Below the pieces are notes generated by a model, which was not told the origin of the DNA, did not search any database, and saw nothing but the letters and a program-made list of their open reading frames with translations. A program made the position numbers and the translations under genes. This document shows positions 29,981 through 39,774 of a DNA stretch of 64,000 nt, in pieces; positions within the stretch are counted from its first letter, which is position 1; every line of letters begins with the position of its first letter. The stretch spans positions 1,745,686-1,809,685 of the forward strand of contig NZ_KI912266.1 in the NCBI RefSeq assembly GCF_000235425.2, given 5' to 3'. The DNA is from Pseudofrankia saprophytica. Lineage in GTDB: Bacteria; Actinomycetota; Actinomycetes; Frankiales; Frankiaceae.

Positions 29981-30409
29981 TCACAAGGTGAGCTCGATCG
30001 TGCCGTCGGCGGCGAGCCGGACCGGGTAACAGCCGATCGGCGGTGCCCCCGAGGAGGACTCGCCGGTGGCCAGGTTGAAGACGTGGGAGTGCAACGGGCA
30101 GATGACGACGCCCGCGTCGGCCTGGCCGTCGGCGAGCGGCCCGCCCGCGTGCGGGCAGACCGCGTCGACGGCCCGCAGGATGTCGCCGCGTAGCCGGAAG
30201 ACGGCGATCTGCGCGTCGCCGACGGCGTACGCCCGCGCCTCGCCGATCGGAATCTCGTTGAGGAGGCCGAGCCGGTGCACGGCGCCGGTTCCCGTCGCCG
30301 CCAGCTGGGCTGATTTCGCCTCGGTTCCGACCGGACCGCCCTTGTCCGGGCCGGATCCGGCGGCGTCGGCAGGAATGGCGGTCATGGCGACGGCGCTCTG
30401 CGCGCTCAT
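29981..30409 (-). CDS. nirD: Assimilatory nitrite reductase small subunit NirD
   Basis: Rieske-like small subunit of NADH-dependent nitrite reductase, 142 aa. An Ala/Gly-rich N-terminus (residues 1-42) precedes the ferredoxin fold with the [2Fe-2S]-type ligands CPHAGGPL and CPLHSHVF, here both Cys-x-His pairs intact. Many NirD proteins lack these ligands, so this one probably binds a cluster. Its start overlaps the nirB stop by ATGA, so it belongs to the nasA-nirB-nirD operon. Confidence 0.9.
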   Translation of the reverse strand: MSAQSAVAMTAIPADAAGSGPDKGGPVGTEAKSAQLAATGTGAVHRLGLLNEIPIGEARAYAVGDAQIAVFRLRGDILRAVDAVCPHAGGPLADGQADAGVVICPLHSHVFNLATGESSSGAPPIGCYPVRLAADGTIELTL

Positions 30410-33087
30410 CGGACCGGGACCTGGGGCAGGGCGACGAGCGGCAGGGAGGTGAGGAACTGGCCGGAGGTGGCCGGCTTCTCGCGCTCCAGCCAGGGGTCGA
30501 CGTAGGCGTCGATCGACTCCTGGATGCGGGCGTCCAGATCCGCGGCGATGCCCTCCGCGTCGTCCACGATGACGGCCCGGATCTTCTCGATGCCGATTCT
30601 CGGGACGAACGTGTACGTCCGCTCCAGCCATTTCGCGTTCTCGCGGTAGTACTGCAGGAAGCGGCCCGTCAGCGTCATGACCTCCTCGGGGCTGCCGACG
30701 GTGGCCAGCAGGTCGCCCTTGCGGACGTGCGCGCCGCCCGCTCCGCCGATGTAGATCTCCCAACGACCACCGTCGATCGCGACGACGCCGACGTCCTTGA
30801 TCAGGCCCTCGGCGCAGTTGCGCGGGCAGCCGTTGACCGCCAGCTTGAGCTTCCCGGGGCTTTCCAGGCCGTGATAACGCTGCTCGATCGCGACACCGAG
30901 GGCGGTCGAGTCGCCGACCCCGAAGCGGCAGAAGTCCTTGCCGACGCAGGTCTTCACCGTGCGGAAGCTCTTGCCGTACGCGTGGCCGCTCGGCATGTCC
31001 AGATCGGCCCAGACCTTCGGCAGGTCCTCCTTGCGCACGCCCAGCAGGTCGATGCGCTGGCCGCCGGTGATCTTCACCATCGGGACGTCGTACTTCTCGG
31101 CGACGTCGGCGATCCGGCGCAGCTCGTCCGGGCTGGTGACGCCGCCGGCGATCATCGGGACGACCGAGAAGGTGCCGTCCTTCTGGATGTTGGCGTGGAC
31201 ACGGTCGTTGATGAACCGGCCGTCGCGTTCGTCGATGAAGTCGTTGCCCCAGACGATGCGCAGCAGCGACGTCAACGCCATCTTGCTGGCCGCGTCCTCC
31301 TTGCCCTCGGGCGCCAGGGCGGCGAAGACCGCGGACACCGACCGCAGGTTCCGCTCACGCACGGCCGCCATCAGCGCCGGCTTGTCCAGCGGAACACCGG
31401 GGACGTACCAGTTCGCCGAGAGGTCCTCCTCCACCTCTCCGTCGGCCGCCCACTCGACGATCTCCTTGACGAGCAGCTTGCACGAGCCGCAGCCCTTGCC
31501 GGCGCGGGTCGCGTTCATGACGCCGGGGACGGTCTTCATCCCGCCCTTGACGCAGGCGACGATCTTCCCCTTGCTCACGCCGTTGCAGTTGCAGACCTGG
31601 GCGTCGTCGGCCATCTCCGCCGCCCCGACCTCGGCCGCGGGCAGGCCGATGTCGAACAGCAGCTGGAGCCGCTCGTCCGGCAGTGGCAGGCCGTTGTCGA
31701 ACGCCTGGATGAGCGAGGCCGACTTGGCCGTGTCGCCGAGCAGGGTGGCGCCGACGAGCTTTCCGTCGCGAATGATGACGCTCTTGTAGACGCCCCGGCG
31801 CGGCTCGACGAACCGGACCACCTCGTCGTCGGGGTGCTCCGCGTCCTTGAGGCCCATCGCGGCGACGGCCACACCGGCGACCTTGAGCTTCGTGGCGGTC
31901 TTCGAGCCGTGGTAGGCGGCGTCCGGGTCGGCGCCGGTGATGTGCTCGGCGAGTACCGTCGCCTGCTCCCACAGCGGCGCGACCAGGCCGTAGACCTGGC
32001 CACGGTGCTGCGCGCACTCGCCGACCACGTAGATGTCGGGATCGTCGACCGAGCGCAGCTGGTCGTCGGTGACGATGCCGCGCTCGACGGTCAGCCCGCC
32101 GCGCAGCCCGATCTCGACGTTGGGCCGGATCCCGGCCGCCACCACGATCATGTCGACGTCGAGCCGTGCCCCGTCGGTGAACTCCAGCCCGATCGCCCTG
32201 CCAAGGCCGGCGTTCTCGCCCGTGCTCTCGCCCGTACCCCCGCCGGCCTCGCCACTGGTCTGATCGTCGGTTTCGCGGCCGGTCTCGTCGTCGGCGAGCA
32301 GGATCCGCGCGGTGCGCGCTCCCGGATGCACGGTGATCCCGAGCTCCTCGACGCCGCGCCGCAGGATGGCACCAGCCTCGGCGCACAGCTGCTGGTTCAT
32401 CAGCGTCGGTGCGGCATCGATGATGTGCACCTCGAGCCCGTAGGTCTGCAGGCCGCGGGCGGCCTCCAGACCGAGCAGACCGCCGCCGATGACGGCCGCG
32501 GTCCGCCGCCCCTCGGCGAATCCGATCATGGCGCGGCAGTCGTCGATCGTGCGGAACGCGAAGACACCGCCCGGAAGCCGGCCATCGGGTCCGGCGAGGC
32601 CCTTGATGGGCGGGATGAACGAGCGGCTGCCGGTGGCGATGATCAGTTTGTCGTAGGGGGCGACGGTGCCGTCCTCGACCGTGACGACGCGGGCGTACCG
32701 GTCGAGCCCGGTGACCCGGACGCCGGCGCGCAGGCGGATGCCGTTGTCCGAGTACCACTCCGGCGTGTTGAGGAAGATCTCGTCCTCGGTGTCGGCGCCG
32801 GCCAGCACGTTGGACAGCAGGATCCGGTTGTAGTTGCCGTACGGCTCGTCGCCGAACACGGTGATGTCGAACAGGTCGCCGCCATGCCGGGCGAGGATCT
32901 CCTCGACGGCGCGTATGCCGGCCATGCCGTTGCCGACGACGACGAGGCGCTCGCGCCCGCCGGCGGGCGTTCGGCCATGGGCCCGCTGCGCCGGAACGAC
33001 GTCGGCGGAGGTGGGCACGGTGGAGGCGGCAGACGCGGTGGCGTTGGCGGCGTTGGATGTGCCTGGGGCGTTCTCGGTGATGGTCAT
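30406..33087 (-). CDS. nirB: Assimilatory nitrite reductase large subunit NirB
   Basis: Reduces nitrite to ammonium with NAD(P)H in the cytoplasm. The 893-aa product has an FAD/NAD(P) module (VVVGNGMAGIRAVEEIL from about residue 48, NRILLSNVLAG), a BFD-like [2Fe-2S] site (CNCNGVSKG ... GKGCGSCK), and a sulfite/nitrite reductase half. The siroheme-[4Fe-4S] cysteines lie in TCVGKDFCRFG and NGCPRNCAEG. It sits 12 bp after nasA and overlaps nirD. An insertion rich in Asp/Glu/Gly (near residues 265-290, ETDDQTSGEAGGGTGE) is unusual for the family and looks like a low-complexity loop. Confidence 0.95.
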   Translation of the reverse strand: MTITENAPGTSNAANATASAASTVPTSADVVPAQRAHGRTPAGGRERLVVVGNGMAGIRAVEEILARHGGDLFDITVFGDEPYGNYNRILLSNVLAGADTEDEIFLNTPEWYSDNGIRLRAGVRVTGLDRYARVVTVEDGTVAPYDKLIIATGSRSFIPPIKGLAGPDGRLPGGVFAFRTIDDCRAMIGFAEGRRTAAVIGGGLLGLEAARGLQTYGLEVHIIDAAPTLMNQQLCAEAGAILRRGVEELGITVHPGARTARILLADDETGRETDDQTSGEAGGGTGESTGENAGLGRAIGLEFTDGARLDVDMIVVAAGIRPNVEIGLRGGLTVERGIVTDDQLRSVDDPDIYVVGECAQHRGQVYGLVAPLWEQATVLAEHITGADPDAAYHGSKTATKLKVAGVAVAAMGLKDAEHPDDEVVRFVEPRRGVYKSVIIRDGKLVGATLLGDTAKSASLIQAFDNGLPLPDERLQLLFDIGLPAAEVGAAEMADDAQVCNCNGVSKGKIVACVKGGMKTVPGVMNATRAGKGCGSCKLLVKEIVEWAADGEVEEDLSANWYVPGVPLDKPALMAAVRERNLRSVSAVFAALAPEGKEDAASKMALTSLLRIVWGNDFIDERDGRFINDRVHANIQKDGTFSVVPMIAGGVTSPDELRRIADVAEKYDVPMVKITGGQRIDLLGVRKEDLPKVWADLDMPSGHAYGKSFRTVKTCVGKDFCRFGVGDSTALGVAIEQRYHGLESPGKLKLAVNGCPRNCAEGLIKDVGVVAIDGGRWEIYIGGAGGAHVRKGDLLATVGSPEEVMTLTGRFLQYYRENAKWLERTYTFVPRIGIEKIRAVIVDDAEGIAADLDARIQESIDAYVDPWLEREKPATSGQFLTSLPLVALPQVPVR

Positions 33088-33099
33088 GGTCGCACCCGC

Positions 33100-36042
33100 T
33101 CAGAACTCGATCAGGCCGAGATCGATGACCACGGTGCCCTCGATGCCCTCCGGGGCGGCGAGATGCAGCTCGATGCGGGTGTCGCCGAGCAGGTCCTCGA
33201 CCACCCGCAGCGGGACGTGCACATCGGCACGGGCGCCGATCGGGAAGTAGCGCATCGGCGCGCCGTCCCGGACGAGCAGCACGTAGACCAGCTCGTCCGA
33301 GGCGTTGCCGCCGCGGAAGTACACCGGCTGCGCGGTCGCTCCGGGCGGGACCGTGTAGGTCAGCGACGGGTCGAGGAATGCCGGCTTGGTCAGCCCCTGC
33401 CCCTCGAACGAGAAGACGCCCTGCAAGAAGCGGGGTGTGCTGTGCATGCGACGGTCCTTCCGGTGTGACACGGGCGCGGTGTCCTGTGCGCTGTCGGAGC
33501 CAGTCCGGGCGGAGCCGGTGCCCGGGAACGTGCGGACGGAGGCCGGGGCGGTCGCCACCGGCCCGGCGAGGTCGGCAAGGTCGGCAAGGTCGGCGAGACC
33601 GGCTGAGGGGGCGCCACCGGCACCGCCGCCGCCGGCGACGTTGGTGCCTGCGGTGCCGGTGTTGGCGGCGGTGGATGGCGACGTGGTGCGTGGGCGGGAC
33701 CATTCGGTGGCCACCGGGACGGTTGCCTCGGTCGGCAGGGCGGCGCCTCCGTCGGGAAGGTGATCGATCCGGCGCAGCGCCACCGCGCACGCCTTGAACT
33801 CGGGCATCCGCGAGGTTGGGTCGAGTGCTGGATTGGTCAGCAGGTTGACGGTCGAGTAGCCGCCCCAGTGGAACGGCGCGAACAACGTGTCCTGGCGGAT
33901 GGTGTCGGTCACGCGGGCCCGGAACACCGCCCGTCCGCGACGGGAGCTCAGTTCGACCAGATCCCCTGCGGTGATCTCATACTTGGTCGCCAGAACCGGG
34001 TGCAGCTCGACAACCGGGTCGGGATCGTCGGCGACGAGCGCCCGGACCCGCCGGGTCTGCGTTCCCGACTGGTACTGGCGCATCGTGCGGCCGGTAGTCA
34101 GGTAGTAGGGGTAGTCACGGTCGGGCGTCTCCGCCGCGCCCCGGTGATGTACCGCGACGAACCGCGCCCGCCCGTCCGGCGTGGCGAAACGTTCGGCGAA
34201 CAGCCGCGGCGTGCCCGGGTGAACCGCCTCGCCGGCCTCGCCCAGCTCGCCGACGGCGTTCGCGCTGTCCTCGCCAGCGGCGGCGGGGGCCGGGCAGGGC
34301 CAGAAGACGCCCTTCTCGGCCTCGATCCGCTCGTAGCTGATGCCGGAGTAGTCGGCGAGCCCGCCGGCGCTCGCCCGCCGCAGTTCCTCGAACACCGCCC
34401 GCGGCTCGACGGGGAACGCCTCGGCGGAACGCCCGAGACGGATGGCGAGCTCGGAGATGACCTCCAGGTCGGTACGCACCCCGGGTGGCGGAGCGAGCGC
34501 CCGGCGGCGGCGCAGCACCCGGCCTTCGAGGTTGGTCATCGTGCCCTCCTCCTCCGCCCACTGCGCGACCGGCAGCACGACGTCGGCGAGGGCCGCCGTC
34601 TCGGAGAGGAAGAAGTCGGAGACGACCAAAAGGTCCAGGGCCGCGAGCCGGTCGGCGATCCGGTTCGCGTCCGGGCCGGACACGATCGGGTTGGAGCCGA
34701 GCACCCACATGGCCCGCACACCGCCTTCGGTGCCCAACGCGTCGAGCATCTCGAAGGCGGACACACCGGGCGGCGGCAGCTCGTCCGGCGAGACACCCCA
34801 GATCGCGGCGATGTGCGCGCGGTCGGCCGGGTCGGCGAGCTTGCGGTATCCGGGCAGCTGATCAGCCTTCTGCCCGTGCTCCCGGCCACCCTGGCCGTTG
34901 CCCTGGCCGGTGATCGTGCCGTAGCCGGAGAACGAGCGCCCGGGGAGGCCGAGCGCGAGCGCCAGGTTGATGAACGCCTGCGTGGTGTCGGTGCCGGACG
35001 CGTGCTGTTCGGCCCCGCGAGCGGTCAGCACCATGGCGCGTTCCGCCTCGGCGAGCAGCCGGACGGCCTCGCGCAGGTTCGTCTCGGGCACCCCGGTGAT
35101 CCGCTCGACCCGGCCGGGCCAGTAGGCCGTGACCGCCCGGCGGACAGCGTCGAACCCGGTCGTGCGACTGGCGACGAAGTCGGTGTCCACCAGCCCGTCG
35201 CGGATCGCGATGTGCAGCAGGCCGGCGGCGAGCGCGAGGTCGGTGCCCGGGGTGGGCTGCAGGTGCAGGTGCGCTCCGCGGGCGGTCGGGGTCGCGCGCG
35301 GGTCGACGACGATATGCCGCGCGCCCTTCGCCCTGCCCGCGTCGAACCACTGCATGATCGGCGGCATCGTGTCGGCCGGGTTGCTTCCGACCAGCAGGAC
35401 GACGTCGGCTTCGGCGATGTCGCTCACCGGGAACGGCAGCCCGCGGTCGATTCCGAACGCGCGATTGCCGGCCGCGGCGGCCGACGACATGCAGAAGCGG
35501 CCGTTGTAGTCGATGGATCGGCTGCGCAGCGCGACCCGGACGAACTTGCCGAGCGCGTACGCCTTCTCGTTGGTCAGTCCGCCGCCGCCGAACACGCCGA
35601 CGCTGTCCCGGCCATACCGGCGCTGGCAGTCACGCCAGCTGGTGACGATCCGCTCCAGCGCCTCGTCCCAGGTCGCCGGCCGAAGCTCGCCGCGGGCGCC
35701 CCCGGCAGACCGGTCGCGCAGCAGCGGAGTGGTCAGCCTGTCGGGGTGGTCAAGCAGCCCGGCGGCCGTCCAGCCCTTGGAGCACAGGCCTCCGCGGTTC
35801 GTCGGGAAGTCGTCCTGGGGGATGAGGTCGACCACGCCCGGCCGTGGGCGTAGCTCGATGCCGCACTGCAGCGCGCAGTACGGGCAGTGTGACGGCGTGA
35901 AGGCGCGGCTCGCCGTCGCGACGGTGTCGCCTGTGCCGGAAGCGGCAGCCCCGGCGGTGGCGGCAGCCGCGGCCTGGGCTTGGTCGGGGGACACAAGCCC
36001 ATCCTGGGATCTTCGTGTTTCGCCAGGCGCCTCTTGACGCAT
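33100..36042 (-). CDS. nasA: Assimilatory nitrate reductase catalytic subunit with fused C-terminal domain
   Basis: Molybdopterin (bis-MGD) enzyme reducing nitrate to nitrite, 980 aa. The N-terminal [4Fe-4S] motif is CPYCALQCGI ... GGLCSKGW. Molybdopterin-binding segments include GRFCMSSAAAAGNRAFGIDRGLPFP with the Mo-ligand Cys, GSNPADTMPP and YYLTTGRTMRQYQSGTQT. The reductase ends near residue 775. A disordered linker with LADLADLADLAG leads to a 115-aa domain (from about residue 866, MHSTPRFLQGVFSFEG) that looks like an independent nitrate-assimilation accessory protein. A ribosome-like GGAAGGA precedes that Met, so a second gene from 33447 is possible. It leads nasA-nirB-nirD. Confidence 0.92.
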   Translation of the reverse strand: MRQEAPGETRRSQDGLVSPDQAQAAAAATAGAAASGTGDTVATASRAFTPSHCPYCALQCGIELRPRPGVVDLIPQDDFPTNRGGLCSKGWTAAGLLDHPDRLTTPLLRDRSAGGARGELRPATWDEALERIVTSWRDCQRRYGRDSVGVFGGGGLTNEKAYALGKFVRVALRSRSIDYNGRFCMSSAAAAGNRAFGIDRGLPFPVSDIAEADVVLLVGSNPADTMPPIMQWFDAGRAKGARHIVVDPRATPTARGAHLHLQPTPGTDLALAAGLLHIAIRDGLVDTDFVASRTTGFDAVRRAVTAYWPGRVERITGVPETNLREAVRLLAEAERAMVLTARGAEQHASGTDTTQAFINLALALGLPGRSFSGYGTITGQGNGQGGREHGQKADQLPGYRKLADPADRAHIAAIWGVSPDELPPPGVSAFEMLDALGTEGGVRAMWVLGSNPIVSGPDANRIADRLAALDLLVVSDFFLSETAALADVVLPVAQWAEEEGTMTNLEGRVLRRRRALAPPPGVRTDLEVISELAIRLGRSAEAFPVEPRAVFEELRRASAGGLADYSGISYERIEAEKGVFWPCPAPAAAGEDSANAVGELGEAGEAVHPGTPRLFAERFATPDGRARFVAVHHRGAAETPDRDYPYYLTTGRTMRQYQSGTQTRRVRALVADDPDPVVELHPVLATKYEITAGDLVELSSRRGRAVFRARVTDTIRQDTLFAPFHWGGYSTVNLLTNPALDPTSRMPEFKACAVALRRIDHLPDGGAALPTEATVPVATEWSRPRTTSPSTAANTGTAGTNVAGGGGAGGAPSAGLADLADLADLAGPVATAPASVRTFPGTGSARTGSDSAQDTAPVSHRKDRRMHSTPRFLQGVFSFEGQGLTKPAFLDPSLTYTVPPGATAQPVYFRGGNASDELVYVLLVRDGAPMRYFPIGARADVHVPLRVVEDLLGDTRIELHLAAPEGIEGTVVIDLGLIEF

Positions 36043-36235
36043 TCAGTCGGTTACTAGGTACTCACCCCGAGAAACGCCACTCTGTGAGGTCTGAGCGTGG
36101 GCGACGTGCGGATCGTCTCGTATCGTTCGGGCGCGATGGCAGTCGGGCAGGCAACCGGGTACGGACGGGCCGGACGGTACAGGGGGGCCGGACCAACCGG
36201 AGAAGCCGCCTCGCGGTCAGGGCTAGGGTGAGACC

Positions 36236-36877
36236 GTGACGACCGAGAGCCAGAGTGCTCCCGCCATCGACGCCTCCGCCGGCGCGGCCGGACAGGCCGA
36301 CGCCGTCGTGCCCGACGACAAGGACTGGACCTGGGTCCTGGAGCGGGCCTGCCCGGAGTGTGGGTTCGACGCGGCGACCTTCCCGGCCACCGACGTCTCC
36401 GGCCTCGTGCTGCGCGTCGCCTCTGCCTGGCTGGCGGTGCTCGCGGACAAGCCGGACGACGAGGTGCGGGGCCGGCCGTCACCTGAGCGCTGGTCGACGC
36501 TGGAGTACGCCTGCCATGTGCGCGATGTCCTGCGCCTTTACGACGAGCGGCTCCAGTTGATGCTCACGCGGGACAACCCGCTGTATCCGAACTGGGACCA
36601 GGACGACACCGCCGTGGCCGACCGCTACGGCGAGCAGGACCCGGCCCGGGTCGCCGGCGACCTCGCGGGCGCGGCAGCCAAGATCGCCGCCCGGTTCGCG
36701 ACCGTCTCCGGTGCCCAGTGGCAACGGACCGGTAGGCGTTCCGACGGCGCCAGCTTCACCATCGACACCTTCGCCCGCTACTTTGCGCATGATCCGGTGC
36801 ATCACCTGTACGACGTGACCGGGCTGCCTCTGGGCGGCGTCGGTCCAGCCGAGGACGTCGCTCCCGCCAAGGACTGA
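36236..36877 (+). CDS. DinB-family protein
   Basis: The 213-aa four-helix DinB/mycothiol-dependent-enzyme-like protein contains WVLERACPECGFDAATFP, LRVASAWLAVL, RWSTLEYACHVRDVLRLYDERL with a metal-type His, and a second His pair in YFAHDPVHHLYDV. DinB proteins include thiol transferases using mycothiol. The exact reaction is unknown. GTG 36236 follows AGGGTGAG. It is divergent from nasA across 193 bp, which must hold both promoters. Confidence 0.78.
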   Translation: MTTESQSAPAIDASAGAAGQADAVVPDDKDWTWVLERACPECGFDAATFPATDVSGLVLRVASAWLAVLADKPDDEVRGRPSPERWSTLEYACHVRDVLRLYDERLQLMLTRDNPLYPNWDQDDTAVADRYGEQDPARVAGDLAGAAAKIAARFATVSGAQWQRTGRRSDGASFTIDTFARYFAHDPVHHLYDVTGLPLGGVGPAEDVAPAKD

Positions 36878-36956
36878 GCCGCCGGCTGACGCGGCCGACG
36901 GCTGGTGTGGGGCAACGGCCGTTGTGGGTAACGGCTGCTGTGAGGTAACGGCTGCC

Positions 36957-36990
36957 GTGGGGTAGCCGGCACGGACGCCGGCTACCCCAC
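36957..36990. terminator. Bidirectional hairpin terminator
   Basis: A perfect 14-bp stem (GTGGGGTAGCCGGC with GCCGGCTACCCCAC) closes on a 6-nt loop between the convergent DinB gene and the lasso exporter gene. It would serve both. Confidence 0.8.
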
Positions 36991-37015
36991 CCCCGCGGTC
37001 AGGTCGCTGGTTCGG

Positions 37016-39163
37016 TCAGGTCGCCGGTTCGGCGGCGCGGGCCGGGGCGGCCGAACCGAGGTCCGTGGCGGACAGGCGGCGGTAGAGGGGGCAGGTCTCC
37101 CGCAGCTCCTCGTGGGTGCCGGTCGCCAGCACCCGGCCCTCGTCGAGCACGATGATCCGGTCCGCGGCCCGCACGGTGGACATCCGGTGCGCGATCACCA
37201 GCAGGGCGTGCCGCGTGGCGATGTCATGCATGACCTGGGTCAGGGCGCGCTCGTTGACGCTGTCCATCTGCGACGTCGGCTCGTCGAGCAGCAGCACCGC
37301 CGGCCGCGCGAGCATCGCCCGCGCGATCGCCACCCGCTGGCGTTCCCCACCGGACAGCAGCACCCCGTGATCGCCCACGTCGGTCCACACGCCGTGTGAC
37401 ATCCGCGTGACCAGGTCGCCCAGACGCGCGGTCTCGACGGCTTCGTCGATCTCGGCCTCGGTGGCGTCCGGGGCGGCATAGGTGATGTTGTCGCGCAGCG
37501 AGCCCTGCAACACCGGCGCGTTCTGCTCGACGAGGTTCACCCAGCCGCGCGCCGCGTCCCGCGACATCGCCCGCACGTCGACGCCGCGCAACAGGATCTC
37601 GCCGCGGTCGGCGTCGTAGAACCGTTCCAGCAGCTCGAACGTCGTCGACTTGCCCGCGCCGGACGGCCCGACCAGCGCGACGTGTCCGCGCGACGGGATC
37701 GTGAATGAGACATCGCGCAGCACTGGCCGGTCCGGCGTGTAACCGAACCACACGTCGCGGAACTCGACGGCCGGCGCTTCGGCGTGGCCCTCCGCCTGCT
37801 CGGCGTCGGGTGTGCTCGCCGGCGTCTCCGGATCCGTGACCCGCGCCGTCGCGGGTGTCTCGACCGCCGGGATGACGCGGACCAGCGGCCTGGTCGCCTC
37901 GTCGGCAAGGCCGGCGTCGAGGTCGGCGCCGCGGTCGGTGTCGAGGGCGGTATCGAGGTCGGCCTCACACGGCAGGTCGAAGACGGCGTCGACGCGGTCC
38001 AGCGCGCCCATCCCGCGCTGCATGATCCCGGAGGCCTCGATCAGCTGCGAGAGCGGCACGACCAGGTAGGTCGCATAGAGCAGGAACGCGACCAGCGAGC
38101 CCAACGACGTCACGCCGTGCGCGACGAGCACGCCGCCGACCAGCAGGACGACGAGCACCGATCCCTGCACGGCCAGCTCCATCGCCGGCGCGATGACGGA
38201 GTTCAGCCGCGCCATTCGCACCCCGAGCCGGTAGGCGTCGCGCGCGTGCACGGCGATCCGCTCGGCCTCGCGCTCCTCGGCACGGCTCGCCCGGACGGTG
38301 CGGATCGCGGACAGCGAGCGTTCCAGGTCGGCGGTCATCCGCCCGACGCTCGCCTGGCCCTCCTCCGAGGTTCCCCGGATCCGGCGCAGGGCCGACAGCA
38401 CGCCGACGCTCGCGACCAGCACGGCGACGACGACCAGCAGGAAGAGCCGGACGTCGATGTAGATCATCAGCGCGATCGCGCCGGCGGCGCCGATCAGGCT
38501 GGTCAGGAACGCGGCGAAGCTGTAGGCGACGGCCTCTCGGACGACCACCGTGTCGGTGTTCGCCCGGGAGATGAGATCGCCCATCCTTCGCTCGTCGTAG
38601 ACGCTGACCCGCAGCCGCAGCAGGTGGCCGACCAGCCGGGTGCGCAGGCCGAGGATGATGCCCTGGCCGGTGCGCTCCAGCAGGTAGTGGCCAAGCGTGT
38701 CGACGAAGGCCTGGCCGACGAACAGCCCCAGCAGGGTGCACAGCAACCAGGCGGAGATCCCGCCGTGCTGGGCGCCGTCGATCACCCGCTTGACCAGCAG
38801 CGGCTGGACGACCCCGAACAGCGTGCCGAGGGCGGTGAGGGCGACGCCGATCATGACGGTCCGGCTGTGCCCGCGCATCAGCTGCCACAGCCGCCCGAGC
38901 CCGAGGCCGCCCGGCCGCCGGCCGCCGGTACCGGGCGGCGGCGGTCCTGGCGGTCCCAGCGGTCCTGGCGGTCCCAGCGATCCTGGCGGCCCGAGCGGTC
39001 CCGCGGGCCCCAGTGGTCCTGGAGGCCCCAGCGGCCCCGGGGGTCTCGGGGGTCTCGGTGAGCCCTGCGGTCCAGGCGGTCCAAACAGGTCCGGCGATCC
39101 TGGCGGTCCCGGCGGCTCGGGCGTGCCGCCCGGTCGAGGCCGCCCCCACACCATGCCGGTCAT
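37016..39163 (-). CDS. Lasso-peptide ABC exporter (D protein) with collagen-like N-terminus
   Basis: Fused permease-ATPase of 715 aa that probably exports the lasso peptide. Residues 12-80 are an unusual collagen-like stretch of Gly-Pro-Pro and Gly-Pro-Leu triplets before the first membrane helix. Then comes a six-helix ABC_membrane domain (about 95-390) and an ATPase domain with Walker [10 protein letters not shown], signature [16 protein letters not shown], Walker [14 protein letters not shown] and the His in [12 protein letters not shown] variable acidic linker (about 400-470) joins the two. ATG 39163 overlaps the B2 stop (ATGA), so it is the last gene of the lasso operon. Confidence 0.88.
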   Translation of the reverse strand: MTGMVWGRPRPGGTPEPPGPPGSPDLFGPPGPQGSPRPPRPPGPLGPPGPLGPAGPLGPPGSLGPPGPLGPPGPPPPGTGGRRPGGLGLGRLWQLMRGHSRTVMIGVALTALGTLFGVVQPLLVKRVIDGAQHGGISAWLLCTLLGLFVGQAFVDTLGHYLLERTGQGIILGLRTRLVGHLLRLRVSVYDERRMGDLISRANTDTVVVREAVAYSFAAFLTSLIGAAGAIALMIYIDVRLFLLVVVAVLVASVGVLSALRRIRGTSEEGQASVGRMTADLERSLSAIRTVRASRAEEREAERIAVHARDAYRLGVRMARLNSVIAPAMELAVQGSVLVVLLVGGVLVAHGVTSLGSLVAFLLYATYLVVPLSQLIEASGIMQRGMGALDRVDAVFDLPCEADLDTALDTDRGADLDAGLADEATRPLVRVIPAVETPATARVTDPETPASTPDAEQAEGHAEAPAVEFRDVWFGYTPDRPVLRDVSFTIPSRGHVALVGPSGAGKSTTFELLERFYDADRGEILLRGVDVRAMSRDAARGWVNLVEQNAPVLQGSLRDNITYAAPDATEAEIDEAVETARLGDLVTRMSHGVWTDVGDHGVLLSGGERQRVAIARAMLARPAVLLLDEPTSQMDSVNERALTQVMHDIATRHALLVIAHRMSTVRAADRIIVLDEGRVLATGTHEELRETCPLYRRLSATDLGSAAPARAAEPAT

Positions 39164-39774
39164 CGCGTGGCCGCCGGGAGGTCGCCGGCGGACGGTCCCG
39201 CCGCTGATCCGGTCGGTGTCGCCGGCGCGTCCGTAGCCGGCCTGGCCGTGCTCGCGGTGGGAACGGCGGCCGGCGAGGCCGGCCTGCTGGTCACCGTCGT
39301 CACCCTGGCCGCCGACCGCGCCGTTCGGCGCGGCTCCACCGCCAGCAGTGGGCGGAAGTAGCCCGCGGGCTCGTCCTCGCCCACCATCAGCCCGTCCGCC
39401 TCGACCCAGGCATGCGCGGCGAACGGCGCGATGGTGCGCACGCCCACGCACCACGTTGGCCACGTGCCTGACATCCGGCACAGCAGCGCCGTCGCCACCG
39501 ACCGGGGGACGCAGCCGCGGGACCCGCGACAGACCAGGCTGACGGTGGTCACGTCGTCCCTGGCCATCTGAGCTCGGCGCCGGCTGGCCGCCTCGGCGCC
39601 GTGGCTCGCCGCGGAGAGGAAGGCGCGGATCCTGGCCGGCGGCTGGGTGGCGAGTGCCCGGGCGGCCGCGACCGCGAGGTGCGCGCGCAGGCGGCGAGGC
39701 AGCGGTGGCGGTGGCGGCGGTCGTCGGCGCGCTGACATCGGTATCGACATCGGTGTCGGCATCGGCACTGTCAT
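39160..39774 (-). CDS. Lasso-peptide leader peptidase B2 (McjB transglutaminase-like)
   Basis: Cleaves the leader from the lasso precursor. The 204-aa product has a Pro-rich N-terminus and the McjB/B2 core with the catalytic Cys in [16 protein letters not shown] (Cys 88) and the His in [11 protein letters not shown] (His 121), with acidic partners just after. The Gly-Cys-x-x-x-Ser and HAWVE patterns are diagnostic of the family. The C-terminal 50 residues are Ala/Thr-rich. Its start overlaps the B1 stop and its stop overlaps the exporter start, both by ATGA, so all three are translationally coupled. Confidence 0.88.
   Translation of the reverse strand: MTVPMPTPMSIPMSARRRPPPPPPLPRRLRAHLAVAAARALATQPPARIRAFLSAASHGAEAASRRRAQMARDDVTTVSLVCRGSRGCVPRSVATALLCRMSGTWPTWCVGVRTIAPFAAHAWVEADGLMVGEDEPAGYFRPLLAVEPRRTARSAARVTTVTSRPASPAAVPTASTARPATDAPATPTGSAAGPSAGDLPAATR

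Noticed and set aside
30727-33468. 913-aa plus-strand frame opposite nirB
   Set aside because: It mirrors nirB third-position GC bias; it has Asp/Val/Gly-rich composition and no domain.
33760-35853. 697-aa plus-strand frame opposite nasA
   Set aside because: Shadow of the nitrate reductase frame; no recognisable motifs.
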